The position numbers were made by a program, and so were the translations under genes. Below the pieces are notes generated by a model. It ran no database searches. It was not told the DNA's origin and saw only the letters and a list, made by a program, of their open reading frames with translations. Positions 35,435 to 43,829 of a DNA stretch of 64,000 bases are shown here, piece by piece; position 1 is the stretch's first letter, and each line of letters begins with the position of its first letter. Source of the stretch: Bacillus glycinifermentans (GTDB lineage: Bacteria; Bacillota; Bacilli; Bacillales; Bacillaceae); assembly GCF_001042475.2 (NCBI RefSeq), contig NZ_LECW02000004.1:434001-498000 (forward strand), read 5' to 3'.

Positions 35435-37180
35435 TCAAATTGTGTAATGTTTTTTGAACCAGCTCTTAGTAAAAGAGTTAATGCAATAATCAATTCTGGT
35501 TTCCGCAATATAATCCATCAAAGCCTGGTATAAATTTTGCAGTACGGATGTATAATAAAGCGCTGTCTTTAAATCATGTTGAGAGAACGGATCACCCTCT
35601 TGCTTCATCAGTCTCAGATCAAAAAAAGCATTGAATGTTTTCTTGTTGTAAATAATGGCCTGCGGTGAACGTATACTGTATTTTACTTGAGCATTTAAGT
35701 GGCCTTTGTGGTGTTGGTTGCTCCATACTGCGGTATCAGCCATCACGGGAGGGAAGTAAAAATGTCTGTTATCAGGCACTTCTTCAAAAGGAAAATGGCC
35801 GGGCATGTAATGCCAGCTGTTGTACTGCATTCTTGTACTGATCGCCAGCAAAATGTTTGCCAGCAGCGGTCCTTTATGAATCAATCTGTTCATGAACTGA
35901 TCGCTCGGTGTTACACAGCAAAAATAATCAGGCTGTTTCCAATTGCAAGCACGGGCCGCATCGCCATGATCAATTGCTTCGATAAACTCTTTGAAATTTC
36001 TAAAACTTCTGCTCATCCCCATATCTGCTTCGGTTGCTTCAACAGCCAAAGAAATCGTTTCATTAATCAATTCTTCAATAAAGTCAAATTTCCCTTCATT
36101 ATCGACAAAAATTTCATTTTCAAATCCAGCTTTCACTATTTTGTAAAATAAATCATAAGGCCCGGAATTATCTGAAAAGGTAAGGTTGTATTTTTTGGAG
36201 ATATATTCTTCTAAACTGGTAGGAAAGTTATGGATCGTCAAAACAGGCACTTCAGAAAAGCTGAAAAATCGTTCTTTTTTGTGGACGGTAAGTCCATTAA
36301 TTTCTCTTATGAAAAGAAAATCGGCCTGCATTTTTTTTCTTAATTTCGCAGTGTAAAGAGCTTTTTCAGATATGCTCATTGGAACAGCTTCAGCATCTTC
36401 ATCCAACTCTTTAAGATACTCTGATATTTTTTCATTTAGATATTGATGCAAAGTTGTGCAATACAGCTGGAATGCATTGAATTCTTCAACTCTGGTAGGA
36501 CCCCCGGACCTGATCAGCCAATACAGGTTATAAATATATTTTTTTTCAACAAAAGTCCATTCATTTAAAGCTTTTGTTTTTAGCTCATCTAAAATGAATA
36601 TGTCCGATTTTCCTCTTAACGCCTTTATTGTATTATTGAATTCATAAAAATTTGAAAAAATGTCATTTTCAATATAAATAAATCCCGGAGCCATGTGGTA
36701 TATATTAAAATAAACGGTATCGACCATTTCTCTTATTTCTTGTTCACTTGCTTCATTAAAAAACTCGGAAATCTCCATTTCATATAAAGCTTCGCGTTTT
36801 TTTAATTCAGCTGCCTTGGTTTGGATTCGTTCAATCGAGGACAATCTAAGAGGGGAATAACCGGCTATAAAATCAAGTTCTGCTTTTTGATAATTGATAT
36901 CAATGATCGGCTTGCCGATGCTTTTATAGCCTACCGCTACATAATCGGAATTTTGGGGTATGTCTTGAGCCAGCTGAACCGGTAAGGCCCCTTCGCATAC
37001 CTCCTGAAATATGACTTGCTGTGTAAACGTCAGCGATCGCAAAGCCAAATCTTTTTCAAGTTTATTGTCAAAGGTGATCAGCTTATTAAGCAATTCGCTG
37101 TTGCTATCATTGGCGATCTTAAGAACAACATCTTTTAACAAGTCTTTAAACCCATTGCTTTTTTGAGTCAAAGTTGGCAT
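35435..37180 (-). CDS. Unrecognised 581-residue cytoplasmic protein of the ATP-grasp cluster
   Basis: No family recognised. It has no signal peptide or membrane helix and is rich in aromatic and acidic residues. The N-terminal half is largely helical in appearance (KAAELKKREALYEMEISEFF, about 122-141). The C-terminal part has a cluster of possible metal ligands: SWHYMPGHFPFEE (H457, H462), NRHFYFPP (H473) and NQHHKGHLN (H490, H491, H494). It starts 127 bases from the divergent aminotransferase and leads the ligase operon, so it is probably biosynthetic, for example tailoring or making an unusual amino acid. It could also be an immunity or carrier function. The start ATG at 37180 follows AAAGGATG. 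Confidence 0.6.
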   Translation of the reverse strand: MPTLTQKSNGFKDLLKDVVLKIANDSNSELLNKLITFDNKLEKDLALRSLTFTQQVIFQEVCEGALPVQLAQDIPQNSDYVAVGYKSIGKPIIDINYQKAELDFIAGYSPLRLSSIERIQTKAAELKKREALYEMEISEFFNEASEQEIREMVDTVYFNIYHMAPGFIYIENDIFSNFYEFNNTIKALRGKSDIFILDELKTKALNEWTFVEKKYIYNLYWLIRSGGPTRVEEFNAFQLYCTTLHQYLNEKISEYLKELDEDAEAVPMSISEKALYTAKLRKKMQADFLFIREINGLTVHKKERFFSFSEVPVLTIHNFPTSLEEYISKKYNLTFSDNSGPYDLFYKIVKAGFENEIFVDNEGKFDFIEELINETISLAVEATEADMGMSRSFRNFKEFIEAIDHGDAARACNWKQPDYFCCVTPSDQFMNRLIHKGPLLANILLAISTRMQYNSWHYMPGHFPFEEVPDNRHFYFPPVMADTAVWSNQHHKGHLNAQVKYSIRSPQAIIYNKKTFNAFFDLRLMKQEGDPFSQHDLKTALYYTSVLQNLYQALMDYIAETRIDYCINSFTKSWFKKHYTI

Positions 37181-37253
37181 AGAAAAATCATCCTTTCCAT
37201 GTTAAGATGTTTGAAAATCGTCTGTACAATTCTGACGTAACAAGAATATACCA

Positions 37254-37272
37254 TTACATTCCATTAATGTAA
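37254..37272. promoter_or_regulatory. Palindrome in the divergent promoter of the ATP-grasp cluster
   Basis: TTACATT-CCATT-AATGTAA is a perfect 7-5-7 inverted repeat midway between the divergent 581-residue gene and the aminotransferase gene. It is a good candidate operator for joint control of both arms. No regulator gene is in the cluster. Confidence 0.55.
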
Positions 37273-37307
37273 ATATTTTAAAAAGGAAATTTTTGAGGAG
37301 GTTTGTG

Positions 37308-38603
37308 ATGAACAAATTCGCCGAAGAATTAAACAAATCCATTCAAGAGCAGAATCCGCTGGTATTCGACTTACTTTCAGACCTGGGAAAAGAACTTTTT
37401 TACCCTAAAGGAATCCTCACGCAAGCCGCAGAAGCAAAAAAGAAGGCCTTCAGAATCAATGCCACGATCGGGATTGCTACGGAGCATGACGAACCTATGC
37501 ACCTTAAATCCGTAAGTGAACAGCTTAACGGATTAAATCCCGAAGATGTTTTTCCGTATGCACCGCCCGGCGGAAAAGTAAGCTTGAGACAAGAATGGAA
37601 AAAGAAATTAATCGAAGATAACGATTCTCTGCAAGAACAAGATATTCACCTTCCGATCGTTACGAATGCGATTACTCATGGATTGAGCATCGTCGCCGAC
37701 CTATTTTGCGATCGCAATGACAGAATCATTCTCCCTGATAAACTATGGGGAAATTATAAATTAACATTCGAGACAAGAAGAAAAGCGAAGTTTTCTCACT
37801 TTCCATTTTTCGACGAAAATAATCAGTTTAATATAGATGGCTTCGCTGAATGCATTGAACAAGCCAGTGAAGAAAAATTGATTGTCCTGCTGAATTTCCC
37901 TAACAATCCGACCGGCTACACTCCAACGGAGGCAGAAGTCGACAATATTGTGAAAGTTTTAAAAGCACAGGCCGATTCAAGAAAAAAATTCCTTGTAATT
38001 ACTGACGATGCCTATTTTGGGCTGTTCTATGAAGATTCTATTCAAGAATCGATTTTTTCTAAACTCATTAACATTCATCCAAATATCTTGGCAATTAAAT
38101 TGGACGGAGCTACTAAAGAAGAATTTGTTTGGGGATTGCGCGTAGGCTTTTTAACATTTCCCAACTTGGGTAAAGATGTTAATGAAGCGCTTGAGAAAAA
38201 GGTATGGGGATCCATCAGATCTACAATTTCAAGCGGATCACACCCTTCTCAAACCTTGGTTTTAAACGCTCTAAGAAATGAGTTTTTCCAAAAAGAAAAA
38301 CAAGAAAAATTCAATATACTGCTTAATAGAGCAAAGAAAGTAAAAGAAGTGCTCGACAACAATAAAAAATATAATGAATATTGGAGTTACTACCCTTTTA
38401 ATTCAGGTTATTTTATGTGTTTAAAATTAAATAACATCAACGCAGAAAAGTTGCGAAACTACTTGCTGGATGAATATGGTATAGGGACGATTTCTATTAA
38501 TGACACCGACTTAAGAATTGCTTTTTCTTGTATTGAAGAAGCGGACATTGAAGTCTTATTTGAGACAATTTATAAAGCAGCTGCCGAACTATCTAATAAG
38601 TGA
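37308..38603 (+). CDS. PLP-dependent class I/II aminotransferase of the ATP-grasp cluster
   Basis: A 431-residue fold-type I aminotransferase. NFPNNPTGY (residues 196-204), ITDDAYFGLF with the PLP-pyridine Asp, the Schiff-base lysine K270 in KLDGATKEEF and the phosphate-binding region WGLRVGF are all present. The N-terminal segment INATIGIATEHDEPMHL is characteristic of a group of Bacillus aspartate-aminotransferase-like proteins. The start at 37308 follows GAGGAGG by 7 bases; a TTG five codons earlier is in frame but overlaps that site. Divergent from the ligase operon, it may make a keto- or non-protein amino acid precursor, the role BacF plays in bacilysin. Confidence 0.85.
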   Translation: MNKFAEELNKSIQEQNPLVFDLLSDLGKELFYPKGILTQAAEAKKKAFRINATIGIATEHDEPMHLKSVSEQLNGLNPEDVFPYAPPGGKVSLRQEWKKKLIEDNDSLQEQDIHLPIVTNAITHGLSIVADLFCDRNDRIILPDKLWGNYKLTFETRRKAKFSHFPFFDENNQFNIDGFAECIEQASEEKLIVLLNFPNNPTGYTPTEAEVDNIVKVLKAQADSRKKFLVITDDAYFGLFYEDSIQESIFSKLINIHPNILAIKLDGATKEEFVWGLRVGFLTFPNLGKDVNEALEKKVWGSIRSTISSGSHPSQTLVLNALRNEFFQKEKQEKFNILLNRAKKVKEVLDNNKKYNEYWSYYPFNSGYFMCLKLNNINAEKLRNYLLDEYGIGTISINDTDLRIAFSCIEEADIEVLFETIYKAAAELSNK

Positions 38604-39287
38604 AATACAACTTCACATTTATGCACGATCTCACTAGTAAACGCCAAAGCCCATCAGTAAGCTTTCCTCTAAATAAAATGGTGTGCTGGTATAGAGCTAT
38701 GGATCATGATAGTTTGCTGGGTGGAGATACGGGGAACTTACTTCCCCCGGTCCCGCCCTATTTTTTATTTTAGCCGTTCATTGGGCAGTGTTGACCGTGA
38801 ATAAGCTCCATACGCTAAAACATAACTTTCCCCCTCAAGCAGCCAAACTGCAACCTCGCTTCCCGGTCATCTGCAATCCGAAGAATACGATCCCGCGGGC
38901 TTGCGGACTTTCTCTTCAACTCTTGATTTTATTGTTCCTTATAAACAGGATTGCTTAACGCATCATTTCGTCTTACATCTTTTTACATTCCCCTGCTCTT
39001 CTTGCAAAGCTCTTGAGCTAACTGAGTGCCCCGGTACTGCCGCGGATATAAAAGCCCCCCACCCCTTTTGAATCCATCTCTCATTTTTTAAATGTTGATC
39101 TGGTATTCCAAACCGTCTAATATATTGTTAGACTGTTCATTCTAATCTGACGATTGGAGGTCCGAATTGTTTTACAAGAGGATAAAGATTCATCTATTAT
39201 AAATATGCAATTTTGGTGTATAATCAATACTAATAAATAACGAGGGTTGATACAACAAAACAAATTTTCAAGTGGGGGATAAAAAAA
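38604..39287. other. 680-bp region between the cluster and the amino-acid permease
   Basis: No gene. A hairpin CGGGGAA/TTCCCC near 38731-38750 is followed within 15 bases by a T-rich tract and may terminate the aminotransferase transcript. The 3' part (39100-39287) is AT-rich and contains a likely -10 TATAAT (39219-39224) for the permease gene. The rest holds nothing recognised. Confidence 0.45.
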
Positions 39288-40670
39288 GTGACAGACAATA
39301 TAAATAAGGAAATACATAAACAAAAATTAGAGAGGGGTTTAAAAAACAGGCACGTCCAATTAATCGCGATCGGCGGGGCCATTGGAACAGGCTTGTTTCT
39401 CGGGTCGGGTAAATCGATCCATTTTGCAGGACCTTCGATTTTATTTGCTTACTTGATCACAGGGATCATCTGCTTTTTGATTATGCGCTCCTTGGGAGAG
39501 CTGCTCTTATCGAATTTGGAGTATCACTCGTTCGTTGATTTCGTACAAGACTATTTAGGAAACATGGCAGCGTTTATCACCGGCTGGACCTACTGGTTTT
39601 GCTGGATTTCAATCGCGATGGCCGATTTAACGGCAGTCGGCCTCTACACTCAGTATTGGCTGCCCGGTGTTCCGCAGTGGGTGCCAGGGTTAATCGCGCT
39701 TATTATCTTGCTCATTATGAACCTTGCAACAGTCAAGCTTTTTGGAGAAATGGAATTCTGGTTTGCATTGATTAAAGTCATTGCCATCCTGGCGCTGATC
39801 GTCATCGGTCTCTTTATGATTTTCACAGGCTTTACCACGCATTCCGGCGCAGCAAGCTTTACGAATCTTTGGAGCCACGGCGGCATGTTCCCGAATGGGT
39901 TTAACGGCTTTATCCTCTCGTTCCAGATGGTTGTCTTTGCGTTTGTAGGGATTGAGCTTGTGGGGCTTACGGCGGGCGAAACAAAAGACCCGGAAAAAGT
40001 CATTCCAAAAGCGATCAACAATATTCCGATCAGGGTTCTCCTTTTCTATATCGGCGCTCTGCTAGTTATTATGAGCATCTATCCTTGGAAGGCCATTAAT
40101 CCGAGCGAAAGCCCGTTCGTTCAAGTCTTCGCAGCGATCGGAATCGTGGCGGCGGCGAGCATTATCAATTTTGTTGTGCTCACATCCGCGGCTTCTGCAT
40201 GCAACAGCGCGGTATTCAGCACAAGCCGGATGGTATACTCGCTTGCCAAAGAAAACAATGCACCTTCTTCATTGGCAAAATTGACTTCCCGTAAAGTACC
40301 GAACAATGCGCTGTTCTTTTCAACGATCGTTATTTTAATCGGTGTTACGCTGAACTATATCATGCCCGAAGGCGTATTTACGCTGATTACAAGCATTTCC
40401 ACCGTATGTTTTATCTTTATTTGGGGAATCACCGTCATCTGCCATATGAAATACCGAAAAACTAAACCGGATTTGGCTAAAGAAAACAAATTTAAAATGC
40501 CGCTTTATCCGCTTTCCAATTACTTGATTCTCGCCTTCCTGGCGTTTATTCTCGTCGTTCTCGCACTTGCGGAAGATACCCGCGTTTCCTTGTTTGTAAC
40601 TCCTGCCTGGTTTATCTTGCTGATTGCGATTTATAAAATGCGAAAAGCGAAGGCTCATCAGGCTGAATAA
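39288..40670 (+). CDS. Amino-acid permease (AapA/YtnA type, D-Ala/D-Ser/Gly-like)
   Basis: A 460-residue APC-family permease with 12 helices. The signature [20 protein letters not shown] is at 25-44, with AFVGIELVGLTAGETKDPEK near 225. The close family is the D-serine/D-alanine/glycine transporters AapA and YtnA of Bacillus; exact substrate is uncertain. The start is GTG at 39288 with GGGGGAT 8 bases upstream. Base composition is visibly richer in GC than the ATP-grasp cluster, suggesting the chromosome backbone resumes here. Confidence 0.85.
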   Translation: MTDNINKEIHKQKLERGLKNRHVQLIAIGGAIGTGLFLGSGKSIHFAGPSILFAYLITGIICFLIMRSLGELLLSNLEYHSFVDFVQDYLGNMAAFITGWTYWFCWISIAMADLTAVGLYTQYWLPGVPQWVPGLIALIILLIMNLATVKLFGEMEFWFALIKVIAILALIVIGLFMIFTGFTTHSGAASFTNLWSHGGMFPNGFNGFILSFQMVVFAFVGIELVGLTAGETKDPEKVIPKAINNIPIRVLLFYIGALLVIMSIYPWKAINPSESPFVQVFAAIGIVAAASIINFVVLTSAASACNSAVFSTSRMVYSLAKENNAPSSLAKLTSRKVPNNALFFSTIVILIGVTLNYIMPEGVFTLITSISTVCFIFIWGITVICHMKYRKTKPDLAKENKFKMPLYPLSNYLILAFLAFILVVLALAEDTRVSLFVTPAWFILLIAIYKMRKAKAHQAE

Positions 40671-40696
40671 AGGAAAAAGCGTGCCGTATTAAACAT

Positions 40697-40731
40697 TCGA
40701 AAGCCCTCTAATATTAGAGGGCTTTCTCAGT
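40697..40731 (+). terminator. Terminator of the permease gene
   Basis: AAAGCCCTCTAATA/TATTAGAGGGCTTT, a long perfect hairpin, with a short T-run. Confidence 0.85.
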
Positions 40732-40792
40732 TCTAATAGACAGCTATGTTCATGGATGGAAAAACGGAAATGTTAAACATGAGCTGGATCCG

Positions 40793-41206
40793 CTACTTTC
40801 CCCTGTGCTTTTCTTTCGCTTTTTGCTTTCTCAGCAGGTACTTTTGCTCCTTTTCGATGTCGCGCTGCTGTTTATTCAAGCGCTTTTTCATCGCTTTTTT
40901 TGCGTCAAGCTCCTGTTTGATCGCTTGCTGGGCTTTCGTTGACATACCGGCTGTCTTCATTTCTTTGGAAACGAGCCGCTGCAATCTTTTCGGGTTGATC
41001 CTCTTGTTCGCTTCAGCTTTTACGCTGAGTCCTTCCTTTTCGGCTTGAGAAATCAAACCGGTAAGCTGATGGTAAACAAAATGCAGCACTTCCGAATCCT
41101 TCGGCTCTTTGCCGAACAAATGGCGGAATGCTTTTAATTTCCCCTCTTGTACAATCTCAACGATTCCAACCCAAAACTGGCCGTCATAGTAAATCGTTAA
41201 TTTCAT
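40793..41206 (-). CDS. yjdF: YjdF-family protein (DUF2992)
   Basis: A 137-residue basic protein. MKLTIYYDGQFWVGIVEIVQ at the N-terminus and KAFRHLFGKEPKDSEVLHFV are the YjdF signature; the C-terminus is a Lys/Arg/Gln-rich helix ending KQKAKEKHRGK. Function is unknown. Its genes are typically preceded by the yjdF riboswitch, present here, which binds azaaromatic compounds. GAGGGAATCGTT precedes the ATG. It is transcribed alone. Confidence 0.9.
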   Translation of the reverse strand: MKLTIYYDGQFWVGIVEIVQEGKLKAFRHLFGKEPKDSEVLHFVYHQLTGLISQAEKEGLSVKAEANKRINPKRLQRLVSKEMKTAGMSTKAQQAIKQELDAKKAMKKRLNKQQRDIEKEQKYLLRKQKAKEKHRGK

Positions 41207-41223
41207 AACGATTCCCTCCTCTA

Positions 41224-41322
41224 TTAATGTGACAGAAGAACGACGGACATCCCGAGGAGGGGAAGGTTACTGACATGATGAACATGCATCCGGACTACCA
41301 ACCGGATCGTGTTTTTTCATTC
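41224..41322 (-). ncRNA. yjdF riboswitch (azaaromatic-sensing RNA)
   Basis: The 100 bases upstream of yjdF read on the minus strand as AAAAAACACGATCCGGTTGG, then TAGTCCGGATGCATG, then CTTCCCCTCCTCGGGATG, followed by a GAGGAGGG ribosome site. The CCGG-TTGGTAG-TCCGG stem and the pyrimidine-rich segment facing the SD are characteristic of the yjdF motif RNA. Translational control of yjdF by heteroaromatic ligands is inferred from the known class. Confidence 0.85.
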
Positions 41323-41368
41323 TTCACTATTAATGTACCAGACTTTATGCGATTCCAAAAGACTAAAT

Positions 41369-41399
41369 GAAAAAGAGCCGTCTGATGACAGCTCTTTTT
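41369..41399 (-). terminator. Bidirectional terminator
   Basis: AAAAGAGC/GCTCTTTT hairpin with T-runs on both strands. Confidence 0.75.
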
Positions 41400-41401
41400 T
41401 G

Positions 41402-41533
41402 TTAAGCTCGCTTCAACCTTTTTTGCCAGCAATGCAGACAGAAATGCATGACCGTAATCATGTCGGCAACGCCCAGCCAGCCAAAATCAGACCAAAACAA
41501 GCTGCCGGCTGTTCCGCAAATGTTCGAACATGT
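41402..41533 (-). pseudogene. Possible C-terminal remnant of a membrane protein
   Basis: The minus strand is open for about 43 codons without a start codon or ribosome site and reads SLFWSDFGWLGVADMITVMH, then FCLHCWQKRLKRA, ending TAA just before a minus-strand terminator. It looks like the end of a lost small membrane protein. Family not recognised. Confidence 0.3.
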
Positions 41534-41705
41534 TTAATAAAACAGCAAGGAAGGTATTTATCACCGGTGGCTGAAACGTTCAGGCAATATGTCATCAGCC
41601 ATTTTTCTGCATTGAGTTCATAGGTCCGGCCACCGAATGTAATTTGCGTGTTACTCTATTAAAATGGTATTATTTTCCATATAATATTTCATCCAGAGGT
41701 GCATA

Positions 41706-41882
41706 ATGAACAAGATTAGGAACGTAAGAGCATATTTTAAACAACATCGCAGAATTAGTTTGCTTGTTGATGTCATGATGTTTGGATTTTTTATTTATAT
41801 TACCGTCAGCAATTTGATTGGCACGAATTTGTCAATGAGCAATCCTGATATTTTGGGAGGAGCAGATAAAGCAAAGGAATGA
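41706..41882 (+). CDS. Small single-helix membrane protein, 58 residues
   Basis: The start ATG at 41706 has AGAGGTG 5 bases upstream, and a TATAAT box lies at 41682-41687. The product begins MNKIRNVRAYFKQHRRISLL and has one hydrophobic helix (about 19-40, LLVDVMMFGFFIYITVSNLI) and a short polar tail ending GGADKAKE. The positive-inside rule puts the N-terminus in the cytoplasm. No function is known to me. It is too short for usual gene calling but has all the signs of a real gene. Confidence 0.65.
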   Translation: MNKIRNVRAYFKQHRRISLLVDVMMFGFFIYITVSNLIGTNLSMSNPDILGGADKAKE

Positions 41883-41980
41883 TAAGAAAAACGGCTCTGA
41901 AAATAAATTCCCCCTTGAAAATTTTACTTTTTTGGCTGATGATATAGTTTGTTCAACTTACAGCTTAGGGGGATTTTGCT

Positions 41981-42763
41981 TTGAAAAAATGTTTTTTGGC
42001 AATCGCTGCACTCGTGTTCAGTTTTTCTTTGACAGCTTGCAACTCCAATGCCGTTTCCGGCTCAAAATCAGAACGATCCGGTGCAGCAGATGACGGTCGC
42101 ACAGATCGCACGGCTGTCACCCTTGTCCGTGCTGTCGACGGCGACACGATTAAAGTTAAATATAATGGGGAAGTAAAAACAGTCCGCTATTTGCTCGTCG
42201 ATACGCCTGAAACAAAAAAACCGAATTCATGCGTTCAGCCATACGGAAAAGACGCTTCTGAAGAAAACAAAAAACTCGTTGAGAGCGGCAAGCTGGAATT
42301 GGAATTTGACAAAGGCGGCCGCACCGACAAGTATGGAAGATTGCTGGCCTATGTATACGCTGACGGAAAGTCGGTTCAGGAACAGCTTTTAAAGGACGGC
42401 CTTGCCAGGGTAGCCTACATATATCCGCCAAATACAAAGTACGTAGATGAATATCAAAAGGTTGAAAACGCCGCTAAGAAAAAGCACATTGCGATTTGGA
42501 GCAAGTCCGGCTATGCGACAGACAAAGGGTTCAACGGATGTGTCGTTGGAAAAACAAAGACAGCGCTAAAGTCAGACTCCGTGCCAAAATCTGCTGCAGC
42601 AAGCAAAGACTCAAATTCTTCCGCTCCGGCATCAGGCGGCAAAGAAACGTTTGCCAATTGCACCGAGTTGAGAAAGAAATATCCAAACGGTGTGCCAAGC
42701 TCCCATCCCGCGTATCAGGCTAAAATGGACCGCGATCATGACCATTATGCCTGCGAGCGGTAG
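41981..42763 (+). CDS. Secreted thermonuclease-like lipoprotein (SNase domain plus excalibur motif)
   Basis: A 260-residue lipoprotein. The signal peptide ends in FSLTAC (lipobox, Cys20). The staphylococcal-nuclease fold (about 45-175) shows VRAVDGDTIKV, RYLLVDTPET with the conserved Asp and Arg, GRTDKYGRLLAYVY, and LARVAYIYPP. A short excalibur calcium-binding motif follows at the C-terminus (YPNGVPSSHPAYQAKMDRDHDHYACER). It is related to YncB/YokF of B. subtilis. The start codon is TTG at 41981, with AGGGGGA about 8 bases upstream. It probably degrades extracellular DNA near the cell surface. Confidence 0.9.
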   Translation: MKKCFLAIAALVFSFSLTACNSNAVSGSKSERSGAADDGRTDRTAVTLVRAVDGDTIKVKYNGEVKTVRYLLVDTPETKKPNSCVQPYGKDASEENKKLVESGKLELEFDKGGRTDKYGRLLAYVYADGKSVQEQLLKDGLARVAYIYPPNTKYVDEYQKVENAAKKKHIAIWSKSGYATDKGFNGCVVGKTKTALKSDSVPKSAAASKDSNSSAPASGGKETFANCTELRKKYPNGVPSSHPAYQAKMDRDHDHYACER

Positions 42764-42771
42764 CACAATGC

Positions 42772-42802
42772 AAAATAGCCCGATGTCCGGGCTATTTTTG
42801 TT
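42772..42802 (+). terminator. Terminator of the nuclease gene
   Basis: AAATAGCCCG/CGGGCTATTT hairpin with TTTTTGTT. Confidence 0.85.
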
Positions 42803-42861
42803 ATTTCCGTCTTCAGCCTGGATCATGCGCGCCATCTAAATAACTGAGAAATCCTCCCTTA

Positions 42862-42896
42862 AAAAAGAGGCCGCAAGAAAACACGGCCTCTTTTAT
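42862..42896 (-). terminator. Terminator of the MmyB-type regulator
   Basis: AAAAGAGGCCG/CGGCCTCTTTT stem; it lies at the end of the minus-strand regulator gene. Confidence 0.7.
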
Positions 42897-43753
42897 GAGC
42901 TGGCGGATCGGGCAGATAGCAAACGATTGAGCTTTGCGGTCGTGTCCTCCTTTTCCAGGGGTCTGTAGACCGTCAGCTTCAAATCGGGGGAATCGTATAT
43001 TTGCAGGGTGACATGCTCCATAAACATGACGCCGGCAAGGGGGTGGCGTATCTCTTTTTCACCGGGGGGCGTTCCGAGCACTTCGTGATGATTCCACCAC
43101 CTATGAAATTCGGGGCTTTTTTCAGACAGTTCATCTGTCAGCTCCTTGATCCATTCCTCTCCGATAAATCTTGACGCCGTGGCCCGAAACTGCGCCAGCA
43201 GTCTTTTTGCATGGCTTTCCCAATCTGCGAGAAGGCTTTGATATTCCTCGGAACAAAAACAGCGCCAGATCGCGTTCTTTTCTTTTTTGCTCATGCGGTT
43301 AAAATCGCCGAACACCGCGCAAGCAGCTTCATTCCAGGCAATCACGTCCCATTTTTCGTCTGTGATGTAAACGGGGCAACCCTTTAAATTGTGCTGGATA
43401 AGGTTCTGGACGACCGGGCTCAAATGCCGGCTGGAGCTTTGCTGGTCATACATCGGGATTTGCTGTCCGGCCAAAAGAAAGACATGCTTTTTTTCCTCAT
43501 AGTTTAATTTGAGCACTCTTGAGATGCTTTCCAACACCTGTGTCGATACTTGGATATCCCTCCCCTGCTCGAGCCACGTATACCATGTCACTCCTATTCC
43601 GGAGAGTTGTGCCAGCTCCTCTCTTCTGAGCCCTTTCGTTTTTCTTCTGGGACCTATCGGCAACCCGTATTCTTCAGGTGATACTGTCGACCTTTTTAAC
43701 TTCAAAAAATCGCCGAGCTCTTTCCTTTTTCCTTTTATCCCACTCAAAGACAC
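42893..43753 (-). CDS. XRE/MmyB-type transcription regulator
   Basis: A 286-residue regulator. The N-terminal helix-turn-helix (about 38-85) reads KTKGLRREELAQLSGIGVTW and YTWLEQGRDIQVS, the characteristic start of MmyB-like proteins. The rest is the PAS-like MmyB ligand domain (DEKWDVIAWNEAACAVFGDF, WWNHHEVLGTPPGEKEIRHP). The start is GTG at 43753, 6 bases after GGAGGAGTGA. It lies downstream of a CMD/exporter operon on the same strand and may control it. Homologues in actinobacteria and bacilli often regulate nearby dehydrogenases or exporters. Confidence 0.85.
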   Translation of the reverse strand: MSLSGIKGKRKELGDFLKLKRSTVSPEEYGLPIGPRRKTKGLRREELAQLSGIGVTWYTWLEQGRDIQVSTQVLESISRVLKLNYEEKKHVFLLAGQQIPMYDQQSSSRHLSPVVQNLIQHNLKGCPVYITDEKWDVIAWNEAACAVFGDFNRMSKKEKNAIWRCFCSEEYQSLLADWESHAKRLLAQFRATASRFIGEEWIKELTDELSEKSPEFHRWWNHHEVLGTPPGEKEIRHPLAGVMFMEHVTLQIYDSPDLKLTVYRPLEKEDTTAKLNRLLSARSASS

Positions 43754-43829
43754 TCACTCCTCCTGCATGCGGGAATCATCTTAATATATGATTCTACATG
43801 AATCGGGAGCAAAAGAATATGAAACGCGC

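Noticed and set aside
35699-36151. 150-codon plus ORF inside the 581-residue gene
   Set aside because: Antisense; the minus frame is far longer, has a start with RBS and is collinear with the operon.
38700-38790. Riboswitch-like leader before the permease
   Set aside because: Only one short hairpin is visible; no conserved RNA class recognised.
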